64,000 nucleotides of DNA from positions 124,001-188,000 of the forward strand of contig NZ_LBHJ01000001.1 in NCBI RefSeq assembly GCF_001006305.1, read 5' to 3'. A program made the translations under genes and the position numbers. Origin of the DNA: Silvibacterium bohemicum (GTDB lineage Bacteria > Acidobacteriota > Terriglobia > Terriglobales > Acidobacteriaceae). A model generated the notes under the pieces. It ran no database searches. It had not been told where the DNA came from and saw only the letters and a list, made by a program, of their open reading frames with translations. Shown one piece after another: positions 7,146 through 17,941 of this stretch. Numbering within the stretch: position 1 is the stretch's first letter; every line of letters begins with the position of its first letter.

Positions 7146-9860
7146 ATGAGCGTCTGGCAATGGCTGTTTCGTTCGGAAGATCGGAAGTCCGATCTCGATG
7201 CCGAGATCGAGGCGCATCTCGCTCTCGCCGCTGCCGACCGGCGCGAGAGAGGGATGGGACGGGACCGCGCCCATGCCGAAGCTCAGCGTGAATTCGGCAA
7301 TGTGGCGCTGGTCAAAGACGTCACGCGGGAGGCGTGGGGTTGGGTGTGGCTGGAACGCCTGCTGCAGGATGCGAAATACGCGCTGCGTCAGATACGCCGC
7401 TCGCCAGGCTTCGCGGCTGCGGTCATCGGCACGCTGGCGTTGGGCATTGCTGCGACCGCTGCGATGTTTACGGTTGTCGATGGTGTCTTGTTGAGCCACC
7501 TGCCCTACAAGCATGCCGACCGGTTGGTTCAAATCGGCGAAGGTCAGACGGTTGAGGGCGGCGATTATCTTTACGTACCTTACCTCGATATCGAAGCCTG
7601 GCGAGAGCAGCTGCACAGCTTTGAGGCGATCGCATTCGATGGTGGAGGGTTCGATGGGCGCAATTTTCTGCAGGGAAACGGCACGGCCGTACAGATAGGC
7701 TTCACCCGGATCAGTGCGAATCTTTTTTCTACTCTCGGAGTGTCGCCGCAACTTGGGCCTGGATTACCGAACAAGCCCGAAGGTTTTGCAAAAACGAGCG
7801 ATGCCCAGGAGGTGGTGCTCAGCGATTCCGCCTGGAGAACGGTCTTCGGGGGCGACCGCAATATCGTAGGCAAGACGGTACATATCAACGACGAGCCATA
7901 TACGGTCGTTGGAGTGATGCCGCGGGGATTTTTCTTTCCCGACCGGTCGGATGATCCACAAGTCTGGGGTCCCATCGTGATGGGCGACAAGGATCAGGGG
8001 CACACCGGCGACTCTCCCGGTTACGGCGTGATCGGGAGGCTGAAGCCAGGTGTGACCAGAGCCTCCGCGCTCGCGGAATTGAAGACCGTTCAGGCACATG
8101 TAGCCATGGGCTATGTCGATCCGGAATGGCGCAAGCATGCGCTGCAAGTGAATCTAAGAAAGTATTCGGGCGAGCAGGTTAGGACGGACCAACGGCATGC
8201 TCTGCTGGCGCTGACGGCGGCCTCCAGTTTGCTGTGGCTGATTGCCTGCGTCAATGCGACGAATCTGTTGCTGGCGCGGGGTTCGGCGCGCCAGCGGGAG
8301 ATCGCCATGCGCGGCGCTCTCGGCGCCAGCCGGCGAAGGCTGATGCAACAGCTGACTATCGAGGGGCTGGTGTTAAGCATCAGCGCCACGGTGTTGGGAA
8401 TTGGCCTGGCGGTGGGTGCGATCTCGATTTTCCATCGTGCGCTGAAGCAGGTATTGCCGTCTCCAGTGCCGTCCTGGCCAAGTGTAACTGTGCTGGTTGC
8501 ATTATCGGGACTTACCATCCTTTCGGCTGTCCTATCGTCGGCGTGGCCATCCTGGATGGCAGCGCGTTTGCCGATTGAGCCGGTCCTGCGCCAAGGCGGG
8601 CAGCAGAGTGGCGTGAGCCGCGCACAGCATCGGCTGCGCGGCGGCCTGGTGATCGCCGAGATCGCGATGTCGCTGGCGCTGCTGGCGTCATGCGGATTGT
8701 TGCTGCGCACCATCTACGCCTTGCATCACGTGCCGCTGGGATTTCGCACCGACCACATCATCGTGGCCAACCTCGAGATCCCAACCTATCGCTTTGCCAA
8801 AACCAACGCCACGGCCACGATCTATCAACCGCTGCTGGAGAGGGTGCAGCACCTGCCGGGAGTGGATGCTGCCGGTCTGATGACCGATGTTCCGCTCGGT
8901 CACACCTTCTCGATGCGGCTGATGCTGTCTCAGAAAAGCACGAAGGCGGACCAGAAGAGCAACGCGGTGGTCGCAGAGTTCAAGGCCGCCAGTCCGAGCC
9001 TGCAGCGGGTCTTCGGCTTTCCGATGTTCAAGGGGCGCTACTTCAATGCCCAGGACACCTCATCAGCCGATCCGGTTGTCGTGGTGAACCGGGCGTTCGC
9101 TCACGCCTTCATGCCGGACGAACAGGACGCAGGCAAGATCATCGGAAAAGACATACTCCAACTGTCGAAGGACGGTCCGCAAAAGAACAAGCAGGCCAGG
9201 GTCATCGGTGTGCTCGGCGATTTTCAACAGAGCGCAGTCGGCACTCCCTCGAGGCCGGAGATCCAGGTCAGCTTGCCTCAGATAACTTCGGACAGCGGCT
9301 TCTATACGGTGCTTGAGGGCATCGCCATGGATCTCGCTGTACGCACGCAGCGGCCGCCGTCGGAGGTGATCCCCGAACTGCGCGCGGCGCTCAAGCAGGC
9401 GAGTCCCGAGCTGGCCGGATCGAACTTCACGACGATGGACCAGATCGTCGAGGACTCTTATGGGAGCCAGATGCTGGCCGCTCGTTTGCTCGAGATTTTT
9501 GCCGGCTCGGCGCTGCTGTTGTGTGTCGCCGGGCTCTATGGACTACTGGCGTATGTGGTGAGCCAGCGTACTCGCGAGATGGGCGTGCGCTTCGCTCTGG
9601 GCGCGGCTCGCGGCGATGTGATGGGGCTGGTGATGCGGCAGGCCGGCGTGCTGGTCGTCGCGGGAGTATCCCTCGGATTAGTGCTGGCGTTTCTCTCCGG
9701 AAAGCTGGTGCGCAATTTTCTCTACGGCGTCTCGCCGCATGATGGATGGACCTTGGCTACGGTAGCAATTGTGCTCATGCTCGCGGGAGCGCTGGCCGCT
9801 TATCTCCCGGCGCTGCGCGCGGCACGCGTCGATCCTGTTGAGGCGCTGCGCACAGAGTGA
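7146..9860 (+). CDS. ADOP-type duplicated permease (MacB/FtsX family)
   Basis: A 904-aa protein with the architecture of the acidobacterial duplicated orphan permease family. A short N-terminal cytoplasmic segment (DLDAEIEAHLALAAADRRER) is followed by a first transmembrane helix (GFAAAVIGTLALGIAAT), then a periplasmic MacB-like domain. The first FtsX core starts near residue 350 (LLALTAASSLLWLIACVNAT, RQREIAMRGALGASRRRL). A second periplasmic domain and a second FtsX core near residue 775 (SQRTREMGVRFALGAARGDV) follow. The protein ends with the family-typical AARVDPVEALRTE. No ABC ATPase gene is nearby, as expected for these orphans. MacB relatives drive mechanotransmission across the envelope, but the substrate here is unknown. 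Translational coupling to the PadR gene is likely because of the 9-base gap and AAGGAG site. Confidence 0.92.
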   Translation: MSVWQWLFRSEDRKSDLDAEIEAHLALAAADRRERGMGRDRAHAEAQREFGNVALVKDVTREAWGWVWLERLLQDAKYALRQIRRSPGFAAAVIGTLALGIAATAAMFTVVDGVLLSHLPYKHADRLVQIGEGQTVEGGDYLYVPYLDIEAWREQLHSFEAIAFDGGGFDGRNFLQGNGTAVQIGFTRISANLFSTLGVSPQLGPGLPNKPEGFAKTSDAQEVVLSDSAWRTVFGGDRNIVGKTVHINDEPYTVVGVMPRGFFFPDRSDDPQVWGPIVMGDKDQGHTGDSPGYGVIGRLKPGVTRASALAELKTVQAHVAMGYVDPEWRKHALQVNLRKYSGEQVRTDQRHALLALTAASSLLWLIACVNATNLLLARGSARQREIAMRGALGASRRRLMQQLTIEGLVLSISATVLGIGLAVGAISIFHRALKQVLPSPVPSWPSVTVLVALSGLTILSAVLSSAWPSWMAARLPIEPVLRQGGQQSGVSRAQHRLRGGLVIAEIAMSLALLASCGLLLRTIYALHHVPLGFRTDHIIVANLEIPTYRFAKTNATATIYQPLLERVQHLPGVDAAGLMTDVPLGHTFSMRLMLSQKSTKADQKSNAVVAEFKAASPSLQRVFGFPMFKGRYFNAQDTSSADPVVVVNRAFAHAFMPDEQDAGKIIGKDILQLSKDGPQKNKQARVIGVLGDFQQSAVGTPSRPEIQVSLPQITSDSGFYTVLEGIAMDLAVRTQRPPSEVIPELRAALKQASPELAGSNFTTMDQIVEDSYGSQMLAARLLEIFAGSALLLCVAGLYGLLAYVVSQRTREMGVRFALGAARGDVMGLVMRQAGVLVVAGVSLGLVLAFLSGKLVRNFLYGVSPHDGWTLATVAIVLMLAGALAAYLPALRAARVDPVEALRTE

Positions 9861-9863
9861 CTT

Positions 9864-9894
9864 TAGGGTGTAGGGGTTAGGGTTTAGGGTGTAG
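9864..9894 (+). repeat. TAGGGTGTAG / TTAGGG short repeat cluster
   Basis: Directly after the ADOP stop codon the sequence contains TAGGGTGTAG (9864-9873), TTAGGG (9877-9882), TTTAGGG (9883-9889) and TAGGGTGTAG again (9885-9894). The same 10-mer occurs at 6755-6764 in the PadR promoter and in reverse orientation at 10421-10430. No protein is encoded here. The function is unknown. Confidence 0.6.
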
Positions 9895-9937
9895 AAAATC
9901 TTCCCTTGGGGATAGAGGCTGCTGTAGAACGACTTCC

Positions 9938-10288
9938 ATGATTGAGTCTTATCGGGAGCTTCATGTCTGGCAGCGCTCTGTCGAGCTTAGTGTCGCGCTT
10001 TATCGGTTGACAGCGAATTTTCCGCGCGAGGAAATCTATGGACTGACGAATCAGCTTCGCCGCGCTAGTGTTTCTATTGCCAGCAACATCGCGGAAGGGT
10101 ATGGGCGCGGCTCGAGGGGCGAGTACAAGCAGTTCCTGGCCATGGCTAGAGGCTCAAACTTCGAAGTGCAAACACAGCTGGTTATAGTGAGAGAGCTTCA
10201 ATATACCGGCGTCGAATCCATCGACAAGGTGGAAGGCCTATCTATCGAGGTAGGAAAGATGCTCACCGTCATCCTGAAGAAGCTGTGA
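9938..10288 (+). CDS. Four-helix bundle protein (23S rRNA intervening-sequence protein family)
   Basis: A 116-aa all-helical protein with the family signature: ELHVWQRSVELSVALYRLT at the N-terminus, FPREEIYGLTNQLRRASVSI, then ASNIAEGYGRGSRGEYKQFL, with a C-terminal helix ending in VGKMLTVILKKL. Relatives were named after genes inside 23S rRNA intervening sequences, but most, like this one, are free-standing. They form pentamers of four-helix bundles with no established activity. Here the gene follows the ADOP permease by 77 bases and its stop codon lies in the first unit of a 19-base tandem repeat. Confidence 0.9.
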   Translation: MIESYRELHVWQRSVELSVALYRLTANFPREEIYGLTNQLRRASVSIASNIAEGYGRGSRGEYKQFLAMARGSNFEVQTQLVIVRELQYTGVESIDKVEGLSIEVGKMLTVILKKL

Positions 10289-10374
10289 GCACTGAAGAAG
10301 CCGTAAGCGGTGAAGAAGGTGTGAGCGGTGAACGAAGGTGTGAGCGGTGAACGAAGGTGTGAGCGGTGAACGAG
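10281..10374 (+). repeat. Tandem repeat, about 19-base unit, five copies
   Basis: Units start at 10281, 10300, 10318, 10337 and 10356. The last three are nearly identical (GGTGTGAGCGGTGAACGAA). The first two are degenerate (AGCTGTGAGCACTGAAGAA and GCCGTAAGCGGTGAAGAA). The first unit contains the stop codon of the four-helix bundle gene, so expansion began at the 3' end of the coding sequence. The region lies between convergent genes. Confidence 0.85.
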
Positions 10375-10389
10375 AGTGACCGCTCACAC
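10357..10389 (+). terminator. Perfect 11-bp hairpin between convergent genes
   Basis: GTGTGAGCGGT (10357-10367) pairs with ACCGCTCACAC (10379-10389) around an 11-base loop. The left arm is the last tandem repeat unit. No U-tract follows on either strand, so a terminator role for the convergent four-helix bundle and kinase genes is only likely by position. Confidence 0.4.
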
Positions 10390-10440
10390 GAATGGAAAGG
10401 CGAAATCTACGCCCTGTTCCCTACACCCTATCTACTACCT

Positions 10441-11910
10441 TTAATACGCTTGCAGCTGCTCCATCGGCAGCCGGATCTGGAAGCAGGTGGCTCCTGGCTC
10501 CGACGTTACGCTTACGTAGCCGCTGTGTCTGCGCACTACGCGCTGCACGGTGTCGAGTCCCAGGCCGAGGCCGCTGCCTGGCGCTTTGGTGGTGAAGAAT
10601 GGCTCGAAGATGCGGTTCTTGATTTCCGATGGGATGCCGGGCCCATCGTCCCATACTTCGATCAGAATCATCTCGCCGGAAACCTGTACGGCAAGCGTGA
10701 TCTTCCCGCGATCCTGGATGGCGTCGAGAGCGTTTTCCAGCAGCGCTGTCCATACCTGGTTCAGTTCGCTGCCGTAAGCTGCGATGAGCGGAAGATCTTC
10801 AGCATAGCGGCGCTCGACCTCCACGTTCGCCAGCCGCGACTGCAGCATGGTCAGTGTATTTTCGAGACCCTGCCGCACATCAACTTCTTGAATAGGGGCC
10901 TGGTCCAGATACGAGTAGTCCTTGATGGCGCGGATCAGGTCGAAGATGCGGGCGGTCGAATCGAGCATGGCTTCGGCGATGCGCTCGGCGCGCACCGAAG
11001 AGGCAAATTGCCCGAGCACGATGGAGAGAGAGTCAGCGTTGAGGAATTCGCCCAGCGGATTGAGCTGTTCGGCTGTAACTCCCAGCTCGGCGAGCTCGGG
11101 GGCGATCCTCCACGTCTCGCTCACGCCGCGACCTTTCAGCCACGCCTGCAGATTGTCTTCAAGGCCTACGGAGTGGGCAACGTCAGCCCGTGTGTTCTTG
11201 GCCAGCTCCTGGATGGAATCCTGCCACTTGCGCACCTGCGTGAGATGAGCCGCATCGAGACAGAGGCTGCCAAGCTTGAACTTCTCATGACCGTAAACAC
11301 GCAGTTCATCGAGCAGGCCGGAGGCGGCACGCTGTGCGGCCGAGGCTGGGTTGTTCATCTCGTGAGCGAGATTCCCCGCCAGCTTGCCCAATGCGTTAAG
11401 TTTTTCTGTCTGCTGCTCGAGGCGTGTTACTTCGCGCACGCGATCGAGCAGGACGGAGACGCAGCGCTGCGTCATTGACGGGACAGCCTGCATCATCTCT
11501 GCGAAACTGGAGCGCGGATAGTCCAAGGCCCAGATGTCGACGACGACATAGCCGTGGCCGCCGTAGGTCTTCATGCGCGAGAAGGGGAGCAGTCCGGTGA
11601 TCTGGCCGGTGCGTCCAATGAACAAGGCTGCCGGGCCGCCGCGTTCGCGGCGAACGTGGATCTCGCCGCGCAGAACGATGCTCATCATGTCCGCGTTGTC
11701 ACCTTCGTGAAAGAGGGTTGTCCCGGCGGGGATGAGGCGCTCCTCGCCATGTTTGGCGAGCCACTCGTATTCGGAATCTTCCATGCCCTGCAGGGGGCCG
11801 ACGCGCTTCAGCGCCTCGATCAATTCGCAGAGTGGAGTAGGAGACGCGGGAACGAAAGCGCTGCGAGGATCAGCCGGTTCCAGCGCGGGTGTGGTGCTGG
11901 CGGTGGTCAT
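10441..11910 (-). CDS. Sensor histidine kinase with N-terminal cyclic-nucleotide-binding-like domain
   Basis: A 489-aa soluble kinase with no transmembrane segment. Residues about 30-155 form a cNMP-binding/CRP-like beta-barrel ([31 protein letters not shown]). A HisKA-like helix pair follows with H-box [14 protein letters not shown], in which H183 is the presumed phosphorylated residue. The ATPase domain shows N-box [11 protein letters not shown]1 WDDGPGIP, F-box [12 protein letters not shown] and G2 GLGLGLDTV. Such kinases are thought to sense a nucleotide or redox signal in the cytoplasm. The barrel lacks a clearly recognisable cAMP phosphate-binding cassette, so the ligand is uncertain. 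No response regulator gene is adjacent, making it an orphan kinase. Confidence 0.88.
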   Translation of the reverse strand: MTTASTTPALEPADPRSAFVPASPTPLCELIEALKRVGPLQGMEDSEYEWLAKHGEERLIPAGTTLFHEGDNADMMSIVLRGEIHVRRERGGPAALFIGRTGQITGLLPFSRMKTYGGHGYVVVDIWALDYPRSSFAEMMQAVPSMTQRCVSVLLDRVREVTRLEQQTEKLNALGKLAGNLAHEMNNPASAAQRAASGLLDELRVYGHEKFKLGSLCLDAAHLTQVRKWQDSIQELAKNTRADVAHSVGLEDNLQAWLKGRGVSETWRIAPELAELGVTAEQLNPLGEFLNADSLSIVLGQFASSVRAERIAEAMLDSTARIFDLIRAIKDYSYLDQAPIQEVDVRQGLENTLTMLQSRLANVEVERRYAEDLPLIAAYGSELNQVWTALLENALDAIQDRGKITLAVQVSGEMILIEVWDDGPGIPSEIKNRIFEPFFTTKAPGSGLGLGLDTVQRVVRRHSGYVSVTSEPGATCFQIRLPMEQLQAY

Positions 11911-12000
11911 AGATCAGCCTCTCTTTGATGGTAAATGATGCACGATGCGGCATGTCCGAAGATTGCTTTTTTACCGCCACGACTCCAACCTGCCCGTACG

Positions 12001-12489
12001 CTAGTTGGCATGAGGACGTTCCTGCTCGACTTTGCGCTCGGGCATGATATCAATCAGCGCGTTAAGACGGCTGGCATCGACAGGGCGCTCGCTGCGCAGC
12101 TTTATGCTGCCGTCTTCACCCAGCAAGAGCACCAGGAAGCGATCCTCGGGGATGTGGAAGCGCTCTCGTATCGTTTTTCTTTCCTGCTCGCCGAGCACCA
12201 CGTACGGAGTATCCAACGGCGTGCGGTAGTTCTTGCTGCCGGAGACGATCGGCGTCAGCATGACGAAGCGGTCCATCATGTCGTCGGCCGCAGCATCGAG
12301 AATCGCGCCTTGCTCGACGAGTCGCGGGTCATCTGCCCGGGGGCTGAAGACGAGAAGCGGGCGATAGCAATGGCGCATCGCGGCTAGCGATGGAGGCCGG
12401 ACCTGGCAACGCGAGCCGGCCTGTCCAAAAGCCGGGCAGGCAAGCAATGCAGCGAGGATTGCAGTCAGGATACGCGGAGCGGCTGCCAT
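12001..12489 (-). CDS. DUF4174 domain-containing secreted protein
   Basis: A 162-aa protein with signal peptide (PRILTAILAALLACPAFGQA) followed by a thioredoxin-fold-like DUF4174 domain: RPLLVFSPRADDPRLVEQ, DRFVMLTPIV, FLVLLLGEDGSIKLRSERPV and LNALIDIMPERKVEQ near the end. The domain has no known enzymatic role and no CxxC motif here. The ATG at 12489 is preferred because an upstream in-frame start (12591) would overlap the end of ilvC and lacks a signal-peptide pattern. It lies 67 bases after ilvC on the same strand and may be the last gene of the branched-chain amino acid operon, though nothing links it to that pathway. Confidence 0.75.
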   Translation of the reverse strand: MAAAPRILTAILAALLACPAFGQAGSRCQVRPPSLAAMRHCYRPLLVFSPRADDPRLVEQGAILDAAADDMMDRFVMLTPIVSGSKNYRTPLDTPYVVLGEQERKTIRERFHIPEDRFLVLLLGEDGSIKLRSERPVDASRLNALIDIMPERKVEQERPHAN

Positions 12490-12556
12490 ATTTCCGGCTG
12501 AGATGCGGGGCCGCGGCGGGGGAGTCCGCGGCCAGTCGCATCCGATACGAGCGGTG

Positions 12557-14253
<1,697 letters not shown>

Positions 14254-14293
14254 GCGGTTACAAATCTTTCCTGGGTCTGGTGATTGAGGCCGT

Positions 14294-14385
14294 TGTCCTG
14301 AGCGAGGTGAAGAATCCGGGCGTAGCAGCGAAGAAATATTGCCGGGATTCTTCCTCTCTTTGGTCGTCAGAATGACGTGTCTCTT
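14294..14385. repeat. REP-like intergenic inverted repeat between ilvB and ilvN
   Basis: GAAGAATCC at 14309-14317 pairs with GGATTCTTC at 14345-14353 around a 27-base centre with further partial pairing. The flanks GTCCTGAGCGAGG on the left and GTCGTCAGAATGACG on the right resemble a dispersed intergenic element seen in many acidobacterial genomes (recollection, not a search). Its position inside an operon is unusual. Confidence 0.5.
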
Positions 14386-14404
14386 GCGATAACTTCGTTT
14401 CGTT

Positions 14405-16156
14405 CTATACGTCTTGCGCTGTTTCGATCAGCGGATTATTGCCGGGCCTGCGAATCATTTCATGCAGCGCCGAGCCGGCGGGAATCATAGGGTAGACCGA
14501 GTCTTCCTTCTCGACCAGAAAGTTGATGAGGAACGGACCCTTACGTTCTCGCGCGGCCTTGACCGCTGCGACTCCCTCGGCGCGGGTGCGAACTGTTGCG
14601 CCGGGAATGCCGTGAGCCTCGGCCAGCTTGACGAAATCGGGGCTGAGGATGGGCGACGACTCGTAGTTCTTGTCGTAGAAAAATTCCTGCCACTGCCGCA
14701 CCATGCCGAGATATCCGTTGTTCACGATCGCGATATTGATGTCGATGTTTTCCTGAGCAATCGTGGATAGCTCGCAGGCGGTCATCTGGAAGCCGCCATC
14801 GCCGGCGATGACCCACACCTCTTTCTCGGGACATGCGACCTTTGCACCGATGCCGGAGGGCAGAGCGAAGCCCATCGTGCCGAGGCCGCCAGAGGTGATG
14901 AGCGAACGCGGCTCCTCGTGCTTGTAATACTGGGCTTCCCACATCTGATGCTGGCCCACGTCGGTGGCGACGATGGCCTTGCCGCCGGTGGCGTGCCACA
15001 GGTCATGCATGACGTGCGCTGCGTAAAGGTGGCCGGTGTCGGGCAGGTTCTGAATATCCCGCACGGCGCACTCGCCCTTCATCGCATTTACTTCGCGCGG
15101 CCACGCAGATTCGCCGGAGATGGGAGCGAGATGCGGCAGCAGAACTTCAAGCATCTCGGCGAGGTCGCCGATTAGAGCGACGTCGACCTTCACGTTCTTG
15201 TTGATCTCCGCCGGATCGATCTCGATGTGAATCTTCTTGGCATTCGGCGCATAGGTGGTAAGAGTCCCGGTCACGCGGTCGTCAAAGCGCATGCCGCAGG
15301 CGATGAGCAAGTCCGATTGCTGAATGGCGTGGTTCACCCACGCTTCACCGTGCATGCCCATCATGCCGAGCTGCAAGGGATGCGTTGCGGGCATGCCACC
15401 CAGACCGAGAAGCGTTGTGGCGATGGGAATTTGCAGGCGCTCAGCGAGAGCCAACACCTGTTCGCGCGCGTTGGACTGGATGACGCCGTGCCCTGCGAGA
15501 ATGACCGGCCGCTTCGCAGCGCGGATCAGTTCAGCGGATTTGAGGATGGACTCGCTCTCCGAGCGCAGCATGGGATGCGGCCGGTAGGGCGCCGGCGCTG
15601 CTGCGGCGAAGTCGAAGGATGCCGCGCCCTGCTGCGCATCCTTGGTGATGTCGACGAGCACCGGACCGGGACGGCCCGACACGGCCACGCGAAGAGCCTC
15701 GCGGATCGCAGGCGCAACGTCCTCGGCGCGCGTGACCACGTAGTTGTGTTTGGTGATGGGCAGAGTGATGCCGGTGATATCGACTTCCTGAAATGCATCG
15801 GAGCCGAGCGCCTTGCTCGAAACCTGGCCGGTGATGCAAAGCATCGGAATGGAATCCATCATGGCGGTGGCGATGCCGGTGACGAGATTCGTTGCGCCAG
15901 GCCCGGAGGTCGCGATGGCCACGCCTACTTTGCCTGAGGCGCGCGCGTAGCCATCGGCCATGTGAGCGGCGCCCTGCTCATGGCGAACGAGAATGTGGCG
16001 GATGGGGAACTTGCGCAGCGCATCGTAGGCAGGCAGGATGGCTCCGCCGGGATAGCCGAAGACTTCGCGAATGCCTTCGCCTTCAAGCGTTGCCCAGAGT
16101 ATCTCGGCGCCGGTCAAGCGTGCGGTCGTGCTCTTCGATTCGTCTGTCTTATCCAT
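14405..16156 (-). CDS. ilvB: Acetolactate synthase large (catalytic) subunit
   Basis: A 583-aa thiamine-diphosphate enzyme condensing pyruvate with pyruvate or 2-oxobutyrate. It has the PYR domain (EVFGYPGGAILPAYDAL, with HEQGAAHMADGYARASGK carrying the catalytic Glu region), a central FAD-binding domain, and the C-terminal PP domain with the ThDP motif GDGGFQMTACEL ending in NNGYLGMVRQWQ. The start at 16156 is chosen because AAAGGAGGCACGAG precedes this ATG; an in-frame start 30 codons upstream has no such site and the extra residues are not family-like. It is 96 bases downstream of ilvD in the operon. Confidence 0.96.
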   Translation of the reverse strand: MDKTDESKSTTARLTGAEILWATLEGEGIREVFGYPGGAILPAYDALRKFPIRHILVRHEQGAAHMADGYARASGKVGVAIATSGPGATNLVTGIATAMMDSIPMLCITGQVSSKALGSDAFQEVDITGITLPITKHNYVVTRAEDVAPAIREALRVAVSGRPGPVLVDITKDAQQGAASFDFAAAAPAPYRPHPMLRSESESILKSAELIRAAKRPVILAGHGVIQSNAREQVLALAERLQIPIATTLLGLGGMPATHPLQLGMMGMHGEAWVNHAIQQSDLLIACGMRFDDRVTGTLTTYAPNAKKIHIEIDPAEINKNVKVDVALIGDLAEMLEVLLPHLAPISGESAWPREVNAMKGECAVRDIQNLPDTGHLYAAHVMHDLWHATGGKAIVATDVGQHQMWEAQYYKHEEPRSLITSGGLGTMGFALPSGIGAKVACPEKEVWVIAGDGGFQMTACELSTIAQENIDINIAIVNNGYLGMVRQWQEFFYDKNYESSPILSPDFVKLAEAHGIPGATVRTRAEGVAAVKAARERKGPFLINFLVEKEDSVYPMIPAGSALHEMIRRPGNNPLIETAQDV

Positions 16157-16252
16157 CTCGTGCCTCCTTTTGCGTTCCCAGTTCTTTGCTTTGGGTCTCC
16201 AGTCGAAAGACGGGTCGGCTGACGAGCGGAGACGAACTACTGGCAACTGGTG

Positions 16253-17941
16253 CTACTGAGTGACGGCGCCTTGCGATGCCGACGAAACCGTGTTGATGTA
16301 CTTGCGGAAGACTCCGCGGTTGAACTTCGGCGCGGGTTTCTGCCACGTCTTCATGCGTGCTGCCAGCTCGTTGTCGGCAACTTCGACGGACAGCTTGCGG
16401 TTGGGAATATCGAAGTGGATGATGTCGCCTTCGCGCACCGCGGCGATGGGGCCGCCGTCGGCTGCTTCCGGCGCTACGTGGCCGGCCATGAGGCCGCGCG
16501 TGGCTCCGGAGAAGCGTCCATCGGTGAGCAGAGCGACGGTATCGCTGAGCTCGGGGATGCCGGCGACGGCGGCAGTGACCTGCAGCATCTCGCGCATGCC
16601 CGGGCCGCCCTTGGGGCCTTCATAGCGAATTACGATGACATCGTTCGGCTTGATCTGGCTCGATTCAACGGCATGAAATGCATCCTGCTCGGTGTCGAAG
16701 ACACGAGCGGGGCCGCGATGATCGAGGCGCTTGTGTCCGGCAACCTTGATCACGCAGCCTTCAGGCGCGAGATTGCCCTTGAGGATGACGAGCCCGCCAG
16801 TCGGCTTGATGGCATCGTTGAGCGCGTGAATGACCTGCTGCCCTGCCGTTTCTGTGGCATCAGCGGATTCTTCATTCAAGGTCTTGCCGGTGACGTTGAT
16901 GGCCGAGCCATCGATGAGGCCGGCTTCAATCAGACGTTTGGCCAGCAGGCGGCTGCCGCCGGCGGCATGATAATCCGCGGCAACGTAATTGCCGCCGGGC
17001 TTCAGGTCGCACAACAGCGGAGTCTTCGAGCTGATGCGGTCAAAATCATCGATCGAGAGCGGAATTCCCATCTCGTGAGCGATGGCCAGGAAGTGCAACA
17101 CGGCGTTCGTCGATCCGCCGGACGCAGCGACGCTGGCGATGGCGTTCTCGATGGCTCGCGGCGTGATGATCTTGCTGGGGCGCAGATCGTTCTTTGCCAG
17201 CTCCATGACCAGACGGCCGGCCTCGCGCGAGGCAGCAAGTTTTTCGGGGAGGAAGGCAGGCACGCCGGACAATCCGATGGGCGAGATGCCGAGGAATTCG
17301 CAGGCCATGGCCATGGTGTTCGCGGTGAACTGGCCGCCGCATGCGCCTGCGCCAGGACAGGCCGCGGCTTCAACCGCTTCGAGACCGGCGTCGTCGATCC
17401 TGCCGGCGGCGTGAGAGCCGATGGCTTCGAAGACGTCCTGAATGGTGATGTCTTTGCCATTCAAGTGGCCGGGCTTGATCGATCCGCCGTAGAGCATGAG
17501 CGAGGGAATGTCGAGGCGGGCGAGCGCCATCACGGTGCCGGGCATATTTTTGTCGCAGCCGGCGATGGCGACGAGGCCATCGAAGAGATTGCCGCGCGCG
17601 ACCAGCTCGACGGAGTCGGCGATAACCTCACGGCTGACGAGTGAGGCCTTCATGCCTTCGGTGCCCATGGTGATGCCGTCGGAGATGGTGATGGTGTTGA
17701 ACTCCATCGGAGTGCCGCCGGCCTCGCGGATGCCCTGCTTCACGGCTTCGGCGATCTGGCGAAGATGGAAGTTACATGGGCCGATTTCGGTCCATGTATT
17801 GGCGATGCCGATGATCGGCTTGTGCAGATCTTCCTTCGTAAAGCCTATGCCGCGGAAGTAGGAGCGTGCCGCCGCGCGGTTCGGTCCCTCGGTCAAAGGG
17901 ATGCTGTACTTCTTCGGATTATGCGTGCCGTTGCTGCTCAT
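16253..17941 (-). CDS. ilvD: Dihydroxy-acid dehydratase
   Basis: A 562-aa Fe-S dehydratase that forms the 2-oxo acid precursors of valine and isoleucine. Motifs include [16 protein letters not shown], the cluster-binding [23 protein letters not shown] and a C-terminal [17 protein letters not shown]. Length is normal for the ILV3/IlvD family. Its ATG overlaps the stop codon of leuD by four bases (ATGA), a sign of translational coupling, so the leu and ilv halves of the operon are joined here. Confidence 0.97.
   Translation of the reverse strand: MSSNGTHNPKKYSIPLTEGPNRAAARSYFRGIGFTKEDLHKPIIGIANTWTEIGPCNFHLRQIAEAVKQGIREAGGTPMEFNTITISDGITMGTEGMKASLVSREVIADSVELVARGNLFDGLVAIAGCDKNMPGTVMALARLDIPSLMLYGGSIKPGHLNGKDITIQDVFEAIGSHAAGRIDDAGLEAVEAAACPGAGACGGQFTANTMAMACEFLGISPIGLSGVPAFLPEKLAASREAGRLVMELAKNDLRPSKIITPRAIENAIASVAASGGSTNAVLHFLAIAHEMGIPLSIDDFDRISSKTPLLCDLKPGGNYVAADYHAAGGSRLLAKRLIEAGLIDGSAINVTGKTLNEESADATETAGQQVIHALNDAIKPTGGLVILKGNLAPEGCVIKVAGHKRLDHRGPARVFDTEQDAFHAVESSQIKPNDVIVIRYEGPKGGPGMREMLQVTAAVAGIPELSDTVALLTDGRFSGATRGLMAGHVAPEAADGGPIAAVREGDIIHFDIPNRKLSVEVADNELAARMKTWQKPAPKFNRGVFRKYINTVSSASQGAVTQ

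Noticed and set aside
10366-11478. Long + strand frame opposite the histidine kinase gene
   Set aside because: It is the antisense shadow of a GC-rich gene with intact kinase motifs; the translation has no recognisable domain or upstream ribosome site.
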